Part shown: in pieces, positions 24,162-32,469 of the stretch | How the letters are laid out: each line of letters begins with the position of its first letter | Numbering within the stretch: the first letter of the stretch is position 1 | NCBI RefSeq assembly: GCF_000974425.1 | Contig: NZ_CP010429.1 | Coordinates: forward strand, 1,240,001 to 1,304,000 | Source of the DNA: Spirosoma radiotolerans | GTDB taxonomy: Bacteria > Bacteroidota > Bacteroidia > Cytophagales > Spirosomataceae | Reading direction: 5' to 3' | Length of the DNA stretch: 64,000 bases | The notes under the pieces: generated by a model | What the model saw: the letters and a program-made list of their open reading frames with translations, nothing else | What the model was told of the DNA's origin: nothing | Databases searched by the model: none | Made by a program: the position numbers and the translations under genes

Positions 24162-24641
24162 ATGCTCATGAAAACAAAGTGGCTTTTTCCGAACCGTTTC
24201 TGGCTCATTGGCTGGCTGGTATTCGTTCCATCAACAATCCTTGGGCTGGCGGCTATGTATGCTGATTTCAAGATTGGCTGGTTAACGGCACATTGGTTGA
24301 GCGAGTCGATCACGATAACGTCTGGTAATTCGATAACGCATTTGATGGATAATCAGGATCTAACCGATGAAGTAGCCGCTATCGGTATCATCGCCGGTTT
24401 GCTGCTAATCGCCTTTTCCAGAGAAAAAGTGGAAGATGAAATGATAGGTCAGTTGCGGCTCGAAGCGTTGCAGTGGAGCGTTTATGCCAATTACATCATT
24501 CTGGCCATCGCTATTTTGACGGTCTACGATGATGCTTTTTTTAACGTCATGATCTACAACATGTTCACAGTGTTGCTGGTCTTCATCATCCGGTTTCGAT
24601 GGCTCATTTACCGGAATAACCACATCTTGCTGGCTTTATGA
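24162..24641 (+). CDS. Small membrane protein paired with an XRE regulator
   Basis: About 159 residues with roughly four hydrophobic segments (FWLIGWLVFVPSTILGLAAMY, EVAAIGIIAGLLLIAF, VYANYIILAIAILTVYDD, NMFTVLLVFIIRFRWL). The start at 24162 (MLMKTKWLF) or 24168 is chosen because the promoter at 24110-24141 would place the transcript start after the earlier ATG at 24144. It overlaps the next gene by four bases (ATGA), so the two are translationally coupled. Membrane protein plus small HTH pairs of this kind are common, often with the membrane protein modulating the regulator, but the function is not known. Confidence 0.75.
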   Translation: MLMKTKWLFPNRFWLIGWLVFVPSTILGLAAMYADFKIGWLTAHWLSESITITSGNSITHLMDNQDLTDEVAAIGIIAGLLLIAFSREKVEDEMIGQLRLEALQWSVYANYIILAIAILTVYDDAFFNVMIYNMFTVLLVFIIRFRWLIYRNNHILLAL

Positions 24642-24838
24642 AAAACCGACTGAAAGTAGAGCGGGCGGAGCATAACCTATCGCAGGCTGAGCTCGCCGAC
24701 CGCATTGGTGTCAGTCGGCAGACGATCAACTCAATTGAAACGGGGCGCTACGTCCCTTCGGCTATCCTGGCCCTGAAGCTGGCACGGGTTTTTAATAAAG
24801 CGGTAGAACATATCTTTACGCTTGAAGAGACCGACTGA
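24638..24838 (+). CDS. Small XRE/Cro-type HTH regulator
   Basis: A 66-residue single-domain helix-turn-helix protein: MKNRLKVERAEHNLSQAELADRIGVSRQTINSIETGRYVPS is the typical five-helix HTH_3 fold of YozG/PatZ-like regulators, with the recognition helix at VSRQTINSIE. No effector domain is present. It is coupled to the preceding membrane protein by a 4-bp overlap and is followed directly by the zeta-toxin-like remains. It probably regulates its own operon. Confidence 0.9.
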   Translation: MKNRLKVERAEHNLSQAELADRIGVSRQTINSIETGRYVPSAILALKLARVFNKAVEHIFTLEETD

Positions 24839-24841
24839 CGC

Positions 24842-25024
24842 GATGCCGAATTTGTATATTATGGCCGCGCCAAACGGTCGGAACGCCGAACCGGCGGCAA
24901 AACCACGATGACCGTTGATTTCGTAGCGAAACGAGTATCAATGGGTGGGTATAACATTCCTATTGATGTTATTTATCGAAGATATGAACGGGCATTGTCA
25001 GACGTTGTGGAATTATTTGGTTGA
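24842..25024 (+). pseudogene. C-terminal remnant of a zeta-toxin-like kinase gene
   Basis: An open stretch of 60 codons ending at the TGA at 25022-25024. Its second half, VDFVAKRVSMGGYNIPIDVI followed by YRRYERALSDVVELFG, matches the part of zeta-toxin family proteins that reads 'VAxRVxxGGHxIPxDVIxRRYxRxLxNLxELY'. The P-loop half and the rest of the C-terminus are missing, and there is no plausible start, so it is a fragment. The family phosphorylates UDP-N-acetylamino sugars or related small molecules in toxin-antitoxin modules. It lies 3 bp after the XRE gene. Identification is from motif memory and not aligned. Confidence 0.5.
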
Positions 25025-25188
25025 ATCGCTATGGAAACGCCAGTCAAACAGGAAAGTATTTCAAAAAGGTCATGGACGGCTTTCGGCTGGCTCACAAACG
25101 GTTAGTGGAGAAGGCAAAAGGTGAAGACGACACGCTGGTCATCGAACGGGACGGGAAGCCTGTCTATGTTAGAGCCTGCGATTTGTAA
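25021..25188 (+). pseudogene. Small partner gene or remnant next to the zeta-like fragment
   Basis: A reading frame of about 55 codons containing KVMDGFRLAHKRLVEKAKGE and DDTLVIERDGKPVYVRACDL. It resembles the ~70-residue proteins commonly encoded beside chromosomal zeta-like toxins ('GLxxAFxKLIxxK...LVxxRDGKIxxI'). It might start at TTG 25021, which overlaps the stop of the zeta fragment, or at an internal ATG (25069 region) giving about 41 residues. Whether it is still expressed is unclear. It ends 37 bp before a terminator. Confidence 0.4.
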
Positions 25189-25224
25189 TCATGCTGCTTG
25201 TGCAGTCAACGTAAACTAGTGTCA

Positions 25225-25251
25225 AACGCCTGCTTCGGTCAGGCGTTTTTT
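25225..25251 (+). terminator. Intrinsic terminator
   Basis: AACGCCTG (25225-25232), loop containing CTTCGG, CAGGCGTT (25240-25247) running into a T6 tract. It closes the XRE/zeta-remnant transcript ahead of the CocE gene. Confidence 0.9.
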
Positions 25252-25307
25252 GTTGGTAGCCCATGTTGCGCATATCGCTATCTTTACCGGCATAACTCCA
25301 TCAATAC

Positions 25308-27248
25308 ATGCTGATTCGTATGAACTATTGGCTTTACGCTTTTCTCGTCATTGCGTTAACTCTTTCCGCACAGGCGCAACAGACATCAACCAGCAGTTTC
25401 GTTCGCGATAACTACCAGAAAACTGAGTACAAAATCCCCATGCGCGACGGGACAAAACTGCATACAACTGTCTACGTCCCGAAGGATGCGTCGAAAACAA
25501 CAACGTATCCGTTTCTGATGCAGCGCACCTGTTACAGCGTTGCCCCGTATGGCGCCGATGCGTATCCGGCACAGCTTGGCCCCTCCCAAACCCTCATGCG
25601 TGACAAATTCATTTTTGTATATCAGGATGTTCGGGGCCGCTGGGCGTCGGAGGGAACGTGGACAAATATGACACCGACCGTAACGGATCAACAACCAGCC
25701 GTGGCCGCAAAAGGGAAAAAGAAAGCTTCAGTACCCATAAGTACCACGGCTATCGATGAGAGTTCGGACACGTATGATACCATCGACTGGCTGCTGAAAA
25801 ATGTGCCCAACAACAACGGTCGGGTAGGACAGTGGGGAATCAGTTATCCGGGTTTCTATACGGCGGCCTCATTGCCCAACGCGCACCCGGCCCTGAAAGC
25901 CGCTTCGCCACAGGCGCCAGTATCCGACTTTTTCTTCGACGATTTTCACCATAATGGCGCTTTCATTCAGGCCTACCTGTTCACCTTTCCGGTGTTTGGC
26001 GTGCAGCATCCTGAGCCGACCACGAAGCCCTGGTACAACGATCAGATGATCAAGACGGGCTCGAATGATGGCTTTCAATGGCAATATGACCTGGGGCCGC
26101 TCAAGAATGCCGACAAATATTATAAGGATAATTTTTACTGGCAGGAAACGGTCAATCACCCCAACTATGATGAGTTCTGGCAAAAGCGGAGCATCATTCC
26201 TCACCTTAAAAATGTCCGGCCCGCTGTGATGACGGTAGGCGGCTGGTTCGATGCTGAGGATTTATATGGCCCGCTGAACATCTACAAAACGGTTGAAAAG
26301 AATAATCCCAATACGTACAACACGCTGGTTATGGGACCGTTCGGGCATGGTCGCTGGTCGCGCGAGACGGGCCATACCCTGCATAGCAACATCTATTTTG
26401 GCGATAGCATCGCTACGTTCTACCAGCGGAATATCGAAGCAAAATTCTTTACCCATTTTCTGAAAGGCGCTGGTGACGGCAAAACGGGTTTGCCCGAAGC
26501 GTATCTGTTCAATACCGGCCGTAACGAATGGAAAACGTTCGATAAATGGCCGGTTGCCGATACGCCCAAAATGCAATTTTTCCTGATGTCGGATGGAACG
26601 CTGGCAAACAACCGGACGATGAACACGACAAATAACCTATTCTCGGAGTTCATCAGCGACCCAATGAAGCCTGTACCGTACACTGAAGACATTACGACAA
26701 CGCAAGGCTTTACGCCCTTCAATTACATGTCTGAAGACCAGCGGTTTGCCGGGCGTCGGCCGGATGTGCTTACCTTCCAGACGGATGTGCTGACCGAAGA
26801 TATGACGCTGGGCGGTGAAATAATGGCCAAACTGAAAGTGAGTACGACCGGCACCGACGCCGACTGGGTTGTTAAACTCATCGATGTGTACCCGCCCAAC
26901 GAACCCAATCATCCATACATGCCCAACAAAAACATCACGCTGGGTAACTACCAGCAAATGGTTCGTTCGGAAGCGATGCGGGGTCGGTTCCGCAACTCAT
27001 TCGAGAAGCCGGAACCCTTTAAGGCGGGCGAAATAACCGATGTGAACTTTCGGTTGCAGGATGTTCTTCACACCTTCAAAAAAGGGCATCGGGTCATGAT
27101 TCAGGTGCAAAGTACCTGGTTCCCGCTCATCGACCGGAACCCGCAGAAATACGTGGACAACATTTATAAAGCTGATGCCGCCGACTTTCAGAAGGCGACG
27201 CATCGCGTGTATGACAACTCGGTGATCGAGGTTCAGGTACTGAAATAG
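25308..27248 (+). CDS. CocE/NonD-type alpha/beta hydrolase (S15-like), exported
   Basis: A 646-residue secreted hydrolase. The N-terminus has a signal peptide (YWLYAFLVIALTLSAQAQ; the start could be 25308 or 25320). Catalytic elements of the X-Pro dipeptidyl-peptidase/cocaine-esterase family are visible: oxyanion region QRTCYSV, nucleophile Ser179 in GQWGISYPGFY, acid in GGWFDAEDLYGPL, and the His in MGPFGHGRWS. The C-terminal jelly-roll (about 500-640; VKLIDVYPPNEPN, FKKGHRVMIQVQSTWFP) is typical. There is an unusual Ala/Lys-rich insert at about 130-142. The family includes glutaryl-7-ACA acylases and esterases. Substrate unknown. Confidence 0.9.
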   Translation: MLIRMNYWLYAFLVIALTLSAQAQQTSTSSFVRDNYQKTEYKIPMRDGTKLHTTVYVPKDASKTTTYPFLMQRTCYSVAPYGADAYPAQLGPSQTLMRDKFIFVYQDVRGRWASEGTWTNMTPTVTDQQPAVAAKGKKKASVPISTTAIDESSDTYDTIDWLLKNVPNNNGRVGQWGISYPGFYTAASLPNAHPALKAASPQAPVSDFFFDDFHHNGAFIQAYLFTFPVFGVQHPEPTTKPWYNDQMIKTGSNDGFQWQYDLGPLKNADKYYKDNFYWQETVNHPNYDEFWQKRSIIPHLKNVRPAVMTVGGWFDAEDLYGPLNIYKTVEKNNPNTYNTLVMGPFGHGRWSRETGHTLHSNIYFGDSIATFYQRNIEAKFFTHFLKGAGDGKTGLPEAYLFNTGRNEWKTFDKWPVADTPKMQFFLMSDGTLANNRTMNTTNNLFSEFISDPMKPVPYTEDITTTQGFTPFNYMSEDQRFAGRRPDVLTFQTDVLTEDMTLGGEIMAKLKVSTTGTDADWVVKLIDVYPPNEPNHPYMPNKNITLGNYQQMVRSEAMRGRFRNSFEKPEPFKAGEITDVNFRLQDVLHTFKKGHRVMIQVQSTWFPLIDRNPQKYVDNIYKADAADFQKATHRVYDNSVIEVQVLK

Positions 27249-27309
27249 AAACCAGTTGTTCGCTTATACGGTTGTAGTAGAATTGATAAACTCCTAACGC
27301 ATTACACGC

Positions 27310-27591
27310 ATGAAAGCCATCTGGAACGGCGAAACCATCGCCGAAAGTAACGACACGGTCGTTGTTGAAAACAATCATTATTTTCCGAAGGAATCGGTCA
27401 ACGCTACGTTTCTGACTGATAGTTCAACGCATTCGACCTGCCCCTGGAAAGGCCTGGCATCGTATTACTCACTGACGGTCGATGGCAAAACCAATACCGA
27501 TGCGGCCTGGTATTATCCCGAGCCCAAACCAGCCGCCAGCGAAATCAAAAACCGGATAGCCTTCTGGAAAGGCGTACAGGTTGTCGAATGA
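27310..27591 (+). CDS. DUF427 domain protein
   Basis: A 93-residue protein that is one DUF427 domain: MKAIWNGETIAESNDTVVVENNHYFP, then STHSTCPWKGLASYYSLTVDGK and DAAWYYPEPKPAASEIKNRIAFW, all core family blocks. The family role is uncertain. It starts 61 bp after the CocE gene, and its stop overlaps the start of the ABC ATPase gene by four bases (27588-27591), so it belongs to the transporter operon at least by translation coupling. Confidence 0.92.
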   Translation: MKAIWNGETIAESNDTVVVENNHYFPKESVNATFLTDSSTHSTCPWKGLASYYSLTVDGKTNTDAAWYYPEPKPAASEIKNRIAFWKGVQVVE

Positions 27592-28322
27592 TTGAGGTCC
27601 GCAAGCTGACAAAACGTTTTGATTCGCATACGGCCGTTCAGGATGTGTCGCTTACGGTTGGCCGGGGAGAAACACTCGTGCTGCTCGGCACCAGTGGGTG
27701 TGGCAAAACGACAACGCTTAAAATGATCAATCGCCTGATTGAACCCACAAGTGGCTCCATTCAAGTCGATGGTCTGGACGTTCAGCAGCAGCCCAGCCCT
27801 GCGTTACGCCGACGAATTGGCTACGTGATTCAGGATGGCGGCTTGTTTCCCCACTACACGGTTGCCGATGCCATTGCCACCGTTCCGAAACTGCTCGGCT
27901 GGGAGACTGCCCGGACTCAGGAGCGAATTCGTGAACTGATGGACAAACTTCAACTGCCCACGAGCCTGCTCATGCGCTATCCGGCTGAGCTGAGTGGCGG
28001 GCAGCGGCAGCGCGTTGGACTGGCACGAGCGCTGGCCGTCCATCCACCCGTAGTACTGATGGACGAGCCATTTGGCGCCCTGGATCCCTTTACCCGAAAA
28101 CACGTTCGGCGAGAGCTGTTCGGCCTGAGCGAACTACGTGAAACGACGGTGGTCCTGGTAACGCACGATGTCAATGAAGCGCTGGAATTGGCCGACCGCA
28201 TTGCCCTTATGGACAAGGGACGTATTGTTCAAATTGGCCCCCCGGACGAGTTATTGACCAATCCGGCTACTGATTTCGTGCGCGATTTTCTGGATGACAA
28301 ACCCCACCGGCTGCATGACTGA
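27588..28322 (+). CDS. ABC transporter ATPase, osmoprotectant (OpuCA/ProV) type, without CBS domains
   Basis: A 244-residue ATPase with Walker A LGTSGCGKTT, Q-loop YVIQDGGLFPHYT, signature LSGGQRQRVGLARAL, Walker B VVLMDEPFGALDP and the H-loop VTHDVNEA. The QDGGLFPH and 'MINRLIEPTSG' blocks are those of glycine-betaine/choline importers. OpuCA and ProV normally continue with tandem CBS domains that sense ionic strength or c-di-AMP; this protein ends at about residue 244, so they are absent. Its last codons overlap the permease-fusion start at 28315. It energises the downstream permease. Confidence 0.92.
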   Translation: MIEVRKLTKRFDSHTAVQDVSLTVGRGETLVLLGTSGCGKTTTLKMINRLIEPTSGSIQVDGLDVQQQPSPALRRRIGYVIQDGGLFPHYTVADAIATVPKLLGWETARTQERIRELMDKLQLPTSLLMRYPAELSGGQRQRVGLARALAVHPPVVLMDEPFGALDPFTRKHVRRELFGLSELRETTVVLVTHDVNEALELADRIALMDKGRIVQIGPPDELLTNPATDFVRDFLDDKPHRLHD

Positions 28323-29889
28323 CTTCTTCGCATTTGTTCGTGATCATGCTGATAAGTTGCTGGAACAGACGCTCACGCACATCGGTCTGACGTTCGTGTC
28401 GTTGTTGGTCGCCTTGCTGATCGGCGTGCCTCTTGGCATTTTTATCTCTCGCCAAACCCGGCTGGCAAGTGGTGTGTTGGGCGTTGCGGGCGTGTTGCAA
28501 ACAGTACCGAGTGTAGCCTTACTTGGCTTCCTGATTCCGGTGCTCGGCATTGGGGTTGGCCCGGCTCTCGTAGCCTTGTTTCTTTATGCCTTATTGCCCA
28601 TCATCCGAAATACCTACGTTGGCATCACCGAAGTGAGTCCATTGATAAAGGAAGCTGCAACGGGTGTCGGCATGACCCGGAACCAGGTACTGACCAAAGT
28701 GGAATTGCCGCTGGCCCTGCCCGTTATTTTTGCCGGTGTTCGAACGGCAACGGTCATTAATGTAGGCGTGGCAACACTGGCGGCTTATGTAGCTGCGGGT
28801 GGCCTGGGCGAATTTATCTTTAGTGGTATAGCGCTCAGCAATGTCAATATGATGCTGGCGGGTGCTATTCCAGCCGCTTTACTGGCCGTCGGATTTGATT
28901 TTGGACTGGCCCGCCTGCAGCGTTTATCTGCCAAAAAACTCCGCGTTGGGGCGCTGGTGTTTGTGTTCTTAGTCCCGTTTCTGTCGGCGTTTTATTTGTT
29001 GCCCGGTCGGCAGGATAAGTTGATTGCAGGTTTTGCGCACGAATTTTATGGTCGTGCCGACGGTTATCCGGGCTTGCAAAAAACCTATGGCCTGCACCTG
29101 CGGCCCCGGCTTATTGATCAGAATCTGATGTACGAAGCTATCCGGCGGGAGCAGGTCGATATCATTAGCGGCTATTCCACCGATGGTCGGATTAAAGCCT
29201 TCGACTTGCTGGTTCTGACGGATAATAAACATGCTTTTCCACCTTACGATGCGGCCCCGGTTGTTCGGCAGGTAACGCTCAAACGTCACCCCGAGCTTGG
29301 CCCAACGCTAAATTTACTGGCGGGAAAACTGACTGATTCGGTCATGACAGCCCTGAACTATCAGGTCGACTATAAAAAGGAATCGCCGGAACTGGTTGCT
29401 CGTTTTTTTCTGAAGCGAGTAGGGTTGTACAAAGACCCCCGGCTCGCTGCGGATTCACCCGACAGGCGTACGGAAACGGTAGTAATGGGGTCAAAGGTGT
29501 TTACTGAGCAGTATATTCTGGCTGAAATTTATCGACAACTCATTGAGGGACAAACGCGTCTGCGGGTCATTACCAAAACCGGCCTTGGCGGTACGCAAAT
29601 TTGTTTCGATGCCTTGCGGACGGGTGCTATTGATTTCTATCCTGAATACACGGGTACGGGTTTGCTGGTGGTGTTGCAGCCCCCGGTGGCAACGCTGACG
29701 AAACTGACGATGCAGTCGGATTCCGTCTATCAGTTTTGCCGACAACAATTTCGGGAGAAGTACCAACTCGACTGGTTAAGCCCGCTGGGGTTCAGCAACA
29801 GTTATTGCCTGATGATGCGCCGGAGTCAGGCTCGCCTGGATGGTATCCAGTCAATTGATGATTTGGTCAGTTATTTAAGCAAAAAATAG
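28315..29889 (+). CDS. Osmoprotectant-type ABC permease fused to a circularly permuted substrate-binding domain
   Basis: A 524-residue fusion. Residues 1-225 are an OpuCB/ProW-like permease: five to six helices, and the EAA-type loop EAATGVGMTRNQVLTKVELPLALP. A binding domain of the OpuAC/OpuCC type follows, but with its halves in reversed order. Residues 239-372 correspond to the usual second half (FYGRADGYPGLQKTYG, SGYSTDGRIKAFDLLVLTDN, HAFPPYDAAPVV, LAGKLTDSVM, ALNYQVD). Residues 387-524 correspond to the usual first half (VVMGSKVFTEQYILAEIYRQ, LGGTQICFDALRTGAIDFYP, EYTGTGL, LDWLSPLGFSNSYCLM, QSIDDLVSYL). The ligand is probably a betaine- or choline-like compound. Start at 28315 overlaps the ATPase gene. 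Confidence 0.88.
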   Translation: MTDFFAFVRDHADKLLEQTLTHIGLTFVSLLVALLIGVPLGIFISRQTRLASGVLGVAGVLQTVPSVALLGFLIPVLGIGVGPALVALFLYALLPIIRNTYVGITEVSPLIKEAATGVGMTRNQVLTKVELPLALPVIFAGVRTATVINVGVATLAAYVAAGGLGEFIFSGIALSNVNMMLAGAIPAALLAVGFDFGLARLQRLSAKKLRVGALVFVFLVPFLSAFYLLPGRQDKLIAGFAHEFYGRADGYPGLQKTYGLHLRPRLIDQNLMYEAIRREQVDIISGYSTDGRIKAFDLLVLTDNKHAFPPYDAAPVVRQVTLKRHPELGPTLNLLAGKLTDSVMTALNYQVDYKKESPELVARFFLKRVGLYKDPRLAADSPDRRTETVVMGSKVFTEQYILAEIYRQLIEGQTRLRVITKTGLGGTQICFDALRTGAIDFYPEYTGTGLLVVLQPPVATLTKLTMQSDSVYQFCRQQFREKYQLDWLSPLGFSNSYCLMMRRSQARLDGIQSIDDLVSYLSKK

Positions 29890-29995
29890 CCCGATACCTA
29901 CTTTACGTTTGTTTACATTTGACGAAAAGTCAATTTTGGTTTTTGTGGCCCAATCGCCCTACTGTATATCAACTCGCTTAACTTCTGTGTTCGTT

Positions 29996-30877
29996 ATGAC
30001 CTTGTCTCGTCTGTTGGCCTGTGTTCTTCTACTAACTTTTCCTGTATCAGCTATTTATGCAAAAGTTGACACACTCGATGTGCCCAGTGCTGCCATGAAC
30101 CGAACACTTCGGACGGCCGTTGTGCTGCCCCAGCGATACAAAAAAATAAAGCAGCCGCTGCCGGTATTGTACCTGCTTCATGGAGGAAGTGGTAGTTTTC
30201 GGGACTGGCTCACCAAGACACCGGACAAAACGCTCCTTCAACGACTGGCCGATCAATATAAACTGATCATCGTTACACCAGACGGCGACCCCACTAGCTA
30301 TTATTTCGATAGCCCGCTGGTCAAGAGCAGCCAATTTGAGACCTTCATCTCGAAGGAACTGATTGATAAAATTGACAATACCTACCGAACCATCCAGGAT
30401 AAAAAAGGGCGGCTCATTGCAGGCTTGTCGATGGGTGGCCACGGGGCTATGTTTATCTCGAGCCGTCATCCCGACCTATACGCTGCTGCCGGAAGCATGA
30501 GTGGTGTCATGAACATCAACACGGCAACCTGGAAAGTGCCTGCTGATTTTGCCAAATCACGGGCCGATAACTTTGCCAAACTAATTGGTCCCCCCAAAGA
30601 CGGCGATGCCCCCTATCCGGGCTATACCCTGGTGACCCTGGCTGACAAGCTGAAAGCAAACAACCTACCGTTGATTTTTGACATTGGGGTAGATGATTTC
30701 CTGATCGAAACAAACCGCGATCTACACCGCCGGCTCATGGCGAATAAAACTCCACATGATTACACGGAGCGCCCTGGTGCTCACACTTGGGAATATTGGG
30801 GGAACGCTTTGCCTTACCAACTGCTGTTTTTTAGCAAAATCCTTCAGGCAAATGGCGCTTTAGTCAATGATAAATAA
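29996..30877 (+). CDS. Exported esterase of the PF00756 (esterase D / feruloyl esterase-like) family
   Basis: A 293-residue protein starting MTLSRLLACVLLLTFPVSAIYA, a signal peptide; an upstream in-frame ATG at 29909 adds a segment that does not fit a signal sequence. The alpha/beta-hydrolase fold is visible as PVLYLLHGGSGSFRDWL (oxyanion region), LIAGLSMGGHGAMFISSRHP with the nucleophile Ser145, and a C-terminal His in RPGAHTWEYWGNALPY. Family members cleave acyl esters of sugars, or transfer mycolates in other phyla. The gene is alone between the ABC operon and a bidirectional terminator. Confidence 0.9.
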   Translation: MTLSRLLACVLLLTFPVSAIYAKVDTLDVPSAAMNRTLRTAVVLPQRYKKIKQPLPVLYLLHGGSGSFRDWLTKTPDKTLLQRLADQYKLIIVTPDGDPTSYYFDSPLVKSSQFETFISKELIDKIDNTYRTIQDKKGRLIAGLSMGGHGAMFISSRHPDLYAAAGSMSGVMNINTATWKVPADFAKSRADNFAKLIGPPKDGDAPYPGYTLVTLADKLKANNLPLIFDIGVDDFLIETNRDLHRRLMANKTPHDYTERPGAHTWEYWGNALPYQLLFFSKILQANGALVNDK

Positions 30878-30921
30878 GTTTCATTGCGTCAGCTTAAAAC
30901 TCAGTGGTACAGATATGATCC

Positions 30922-30967
30922 ATAAAGAAGCCCGGCTGTGCAGACACAGCCGGGCTTCTTATTTATA
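30922..30967. terminator. Bidirectional terminator between esterase and YsnF-type gene
   Basis: AAGAAGCCCGGCTGTG (30925-30940), loop CAGA, CACAGCCGGGCTTCTT (30945-30960), with A-rich and T-rich flanks on the two sides. It sits between convergent gene ends. Confidence 0.94.
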
Positions 30968-30974
30968 CAAACGA

Positions 30975-31946
30975 TTACCGATTGGTGTAGGACGTGTTTG
31001 CGTCATCGTCCAGATCGATTGTGCGGTTTGTTTGATTTGTCTGAGTCAATGGATCTGTTGAGGGCAGGTTTTCAAAATTTACATCCGTGCTCCGAACGGT
31101 GTCCCGGATGGTTTCAACGCGTTCGTTAACCTCTTTGCCGACCGATATTTCTTCAACGACGTTGGCCGTTTTCGAAACAACAGGTACTTCGGCATGCTCG
31201 ACCAGTTCAATGCTGCCTTCCTGGAATGCATTCAGGTCATCGGCGGTAGCGGGCCGGTTAACGGGAGTCCGTTGCACATGCACACGCTCTTCCCGTAGAC
31301 GCAGACTTTCTTCCACCGGGCGCTCAACGATGCGGCTGCGCACCCGCACACCACCACGCTCAACTTCCCGTTTGCCTACTTCCAGGTTCTCTTCAATGAC
31401 TTTAATTGTCTGATCGGCATCCGTTGTTGGTAAACGATCCGTTGTGTTTGTCAGGTCGTCTGTTACACCATAGCCTGTACCTGTAGCACCAACACCAGTG
31501 GTGGCAGCGCCTGTGCTCGCAGCCCCGTATTCTACGCTGTTCGGGGTATTACTGCTTTGGTTATAATTTGCGTATCCATATTCGCTCGCCCGCTCATCAA
31601 CGTCAACAGCGCCATATTCGTCGAGCAGATCGGCAGCCCGTTCGGCTTCATCCGCGGATTGCGCATGAACCGTTACAAGTGAGCCACGATTGGCTACATG
31701 CGAATACTTGCGCGACTCATCGCTATCACTACCAAACAGCGAACTGAAGAAGCCGCCAATCCCACTATCGTGATCGTCGTCATCATCCCGATCAACGCGG
31801 GTTGTGGTGCTGTCGCTGTAATTCGACGACGTTTGAGCTGACAAGTCAATGCTGTCACGTGAGAAACCGTTGCTGATTAGTTGGTCTACGGCGCGTTGCG
31901 CATCTGATGCGTCATCGAATACGCCGATTACTGTTTGTTGTGCCAT
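30975..31946 (-). CDS. YsnF/AvaK-type (DUF2382) stress protein with N-terminal flexible-loop domain
   Basis: A 323-residue, very acidic protein. The N-terminal part (MAQQTVIGVFDDASDAQRAVDQLISNGFSRDSI) is the heat-induced/general-stress 17M-like domain, followed by a Ser/Asp-rich linker with an AADLLDEYGAVDVDERASEYG repeat of the same motif. The C-terminal DUF2382 covers about 165-290: IKVIEENLEVGKREVERGGV, RVRSRIVERPVEESLRLREE, VHVQRTPVNRPAT. There is no signal or membrane segment. DUF2382 proteins rise under stress in several phyla but have no proven activity. A second DUF2382 gene lies 70 bp upstream. Confidence 0.88.
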   Translation of the reverse strand: MAQQTVIGVFDDASDAQRAVDQLISNGFSRDSIDLSAQTSSNYSDSTTTRVDRDDDDDHDSGIGGFFSSLFGSDSDESRKYSHVANRGSLVTVHAQSADEAERAADLLDEYGAVDVDERASEYGYANYNQSSNTPNSVEYGAASTGAATTGVGATGTGYGVTDDLTNTTDRLPTTDADQTIKVIEENLEVGKREVERGGVRVRSRIVERPVEESLRLREERVHVQRTPVNRPATADDLNAFQEGSIELVEHAEVPVVSKTANVVEEISVGKEVNERVETIRDTVRSTDVNFENLPSTDPLTQTNQTNRTIDLDDDANTSYTNR

Positions 31947-32016
31947 TGGTCTGTGGTTTTGTTGAGTTTAACGTATGTATTGCAATAAAGGGTGATGCAA
32001 AGCCTAGGTGTTACAA

Positions 32017-32469
32017 TCAGATTGGTTTATCCGGATTAACCGGCGTCCGTTCGACCACGATACTTTCCTTCCGCAGAAGGACCTCCTGCGATTGATATTC
32101 GTGTACCTTATGTTTTGTTACATATACTTCTTCGACTAACAGAATCTTTTTCTGTGTAACAATCACTTCCTGCAAGACAGGAACAATCATGGTATCGCCT
32201 TCGTAACGAACGCTCGGGGGCGTTTCGACATACCGATTGACGGCAACCCGTTCGACCGTGATTTCCTCCCGAGTAGTTGGTAAGCCAACAATCTGACGTT
32301 CTTCATTCACTCGTTTTATTATGTGAACTACACCCGTTTCGACCACCTCTTTGTCGACCTGCACCTGCTCCTGGATGACGTCAAACCGGTGGGTTTGCTC
32401 CGTCCATGCTGCTGCTGCAGGAGGCTGAGTTTGGTTGGGTAATTGAGTTGAATCCGCTTCGTAGTTCAT
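32017..32469 (-). CDS. Second DUF2382 (YsnF/AvaK-domain) protein
   Basis: A 150-residue protein consisting of a DUF2382 domain: FDVIQEQVQVDKEVVETGVV, HIIKRVNEERQIVGLPTTRE, EITVERVAVNRYVETPPSVR, then VPVLQEEVIV-type strands and SIVVERTPVNPDKPI at the end. It lacks the N-terminal domain of its downstream neighbour at 30975-31946. The same orientation and 70-bp spacing suggest an operon of two paralogues. Both share the terminal RTPVN motif, so one probably arose from the other or both from one repeat unit. Confidence 0.85.
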   Translation of the reverse strand: MNYEADSTQLPNQTQPPAAAAWTEQTHRFDVIQEQVQVDKEVVETGVVHIIKRVNEERQIVGLPTTREEITVERVAVNRYVETPPSVRYEGDTMIVPVLQEVIVTQKKILLVEEVYVTKHKVHEYQSQEVLLRKESIVVERTPVNPDKPI

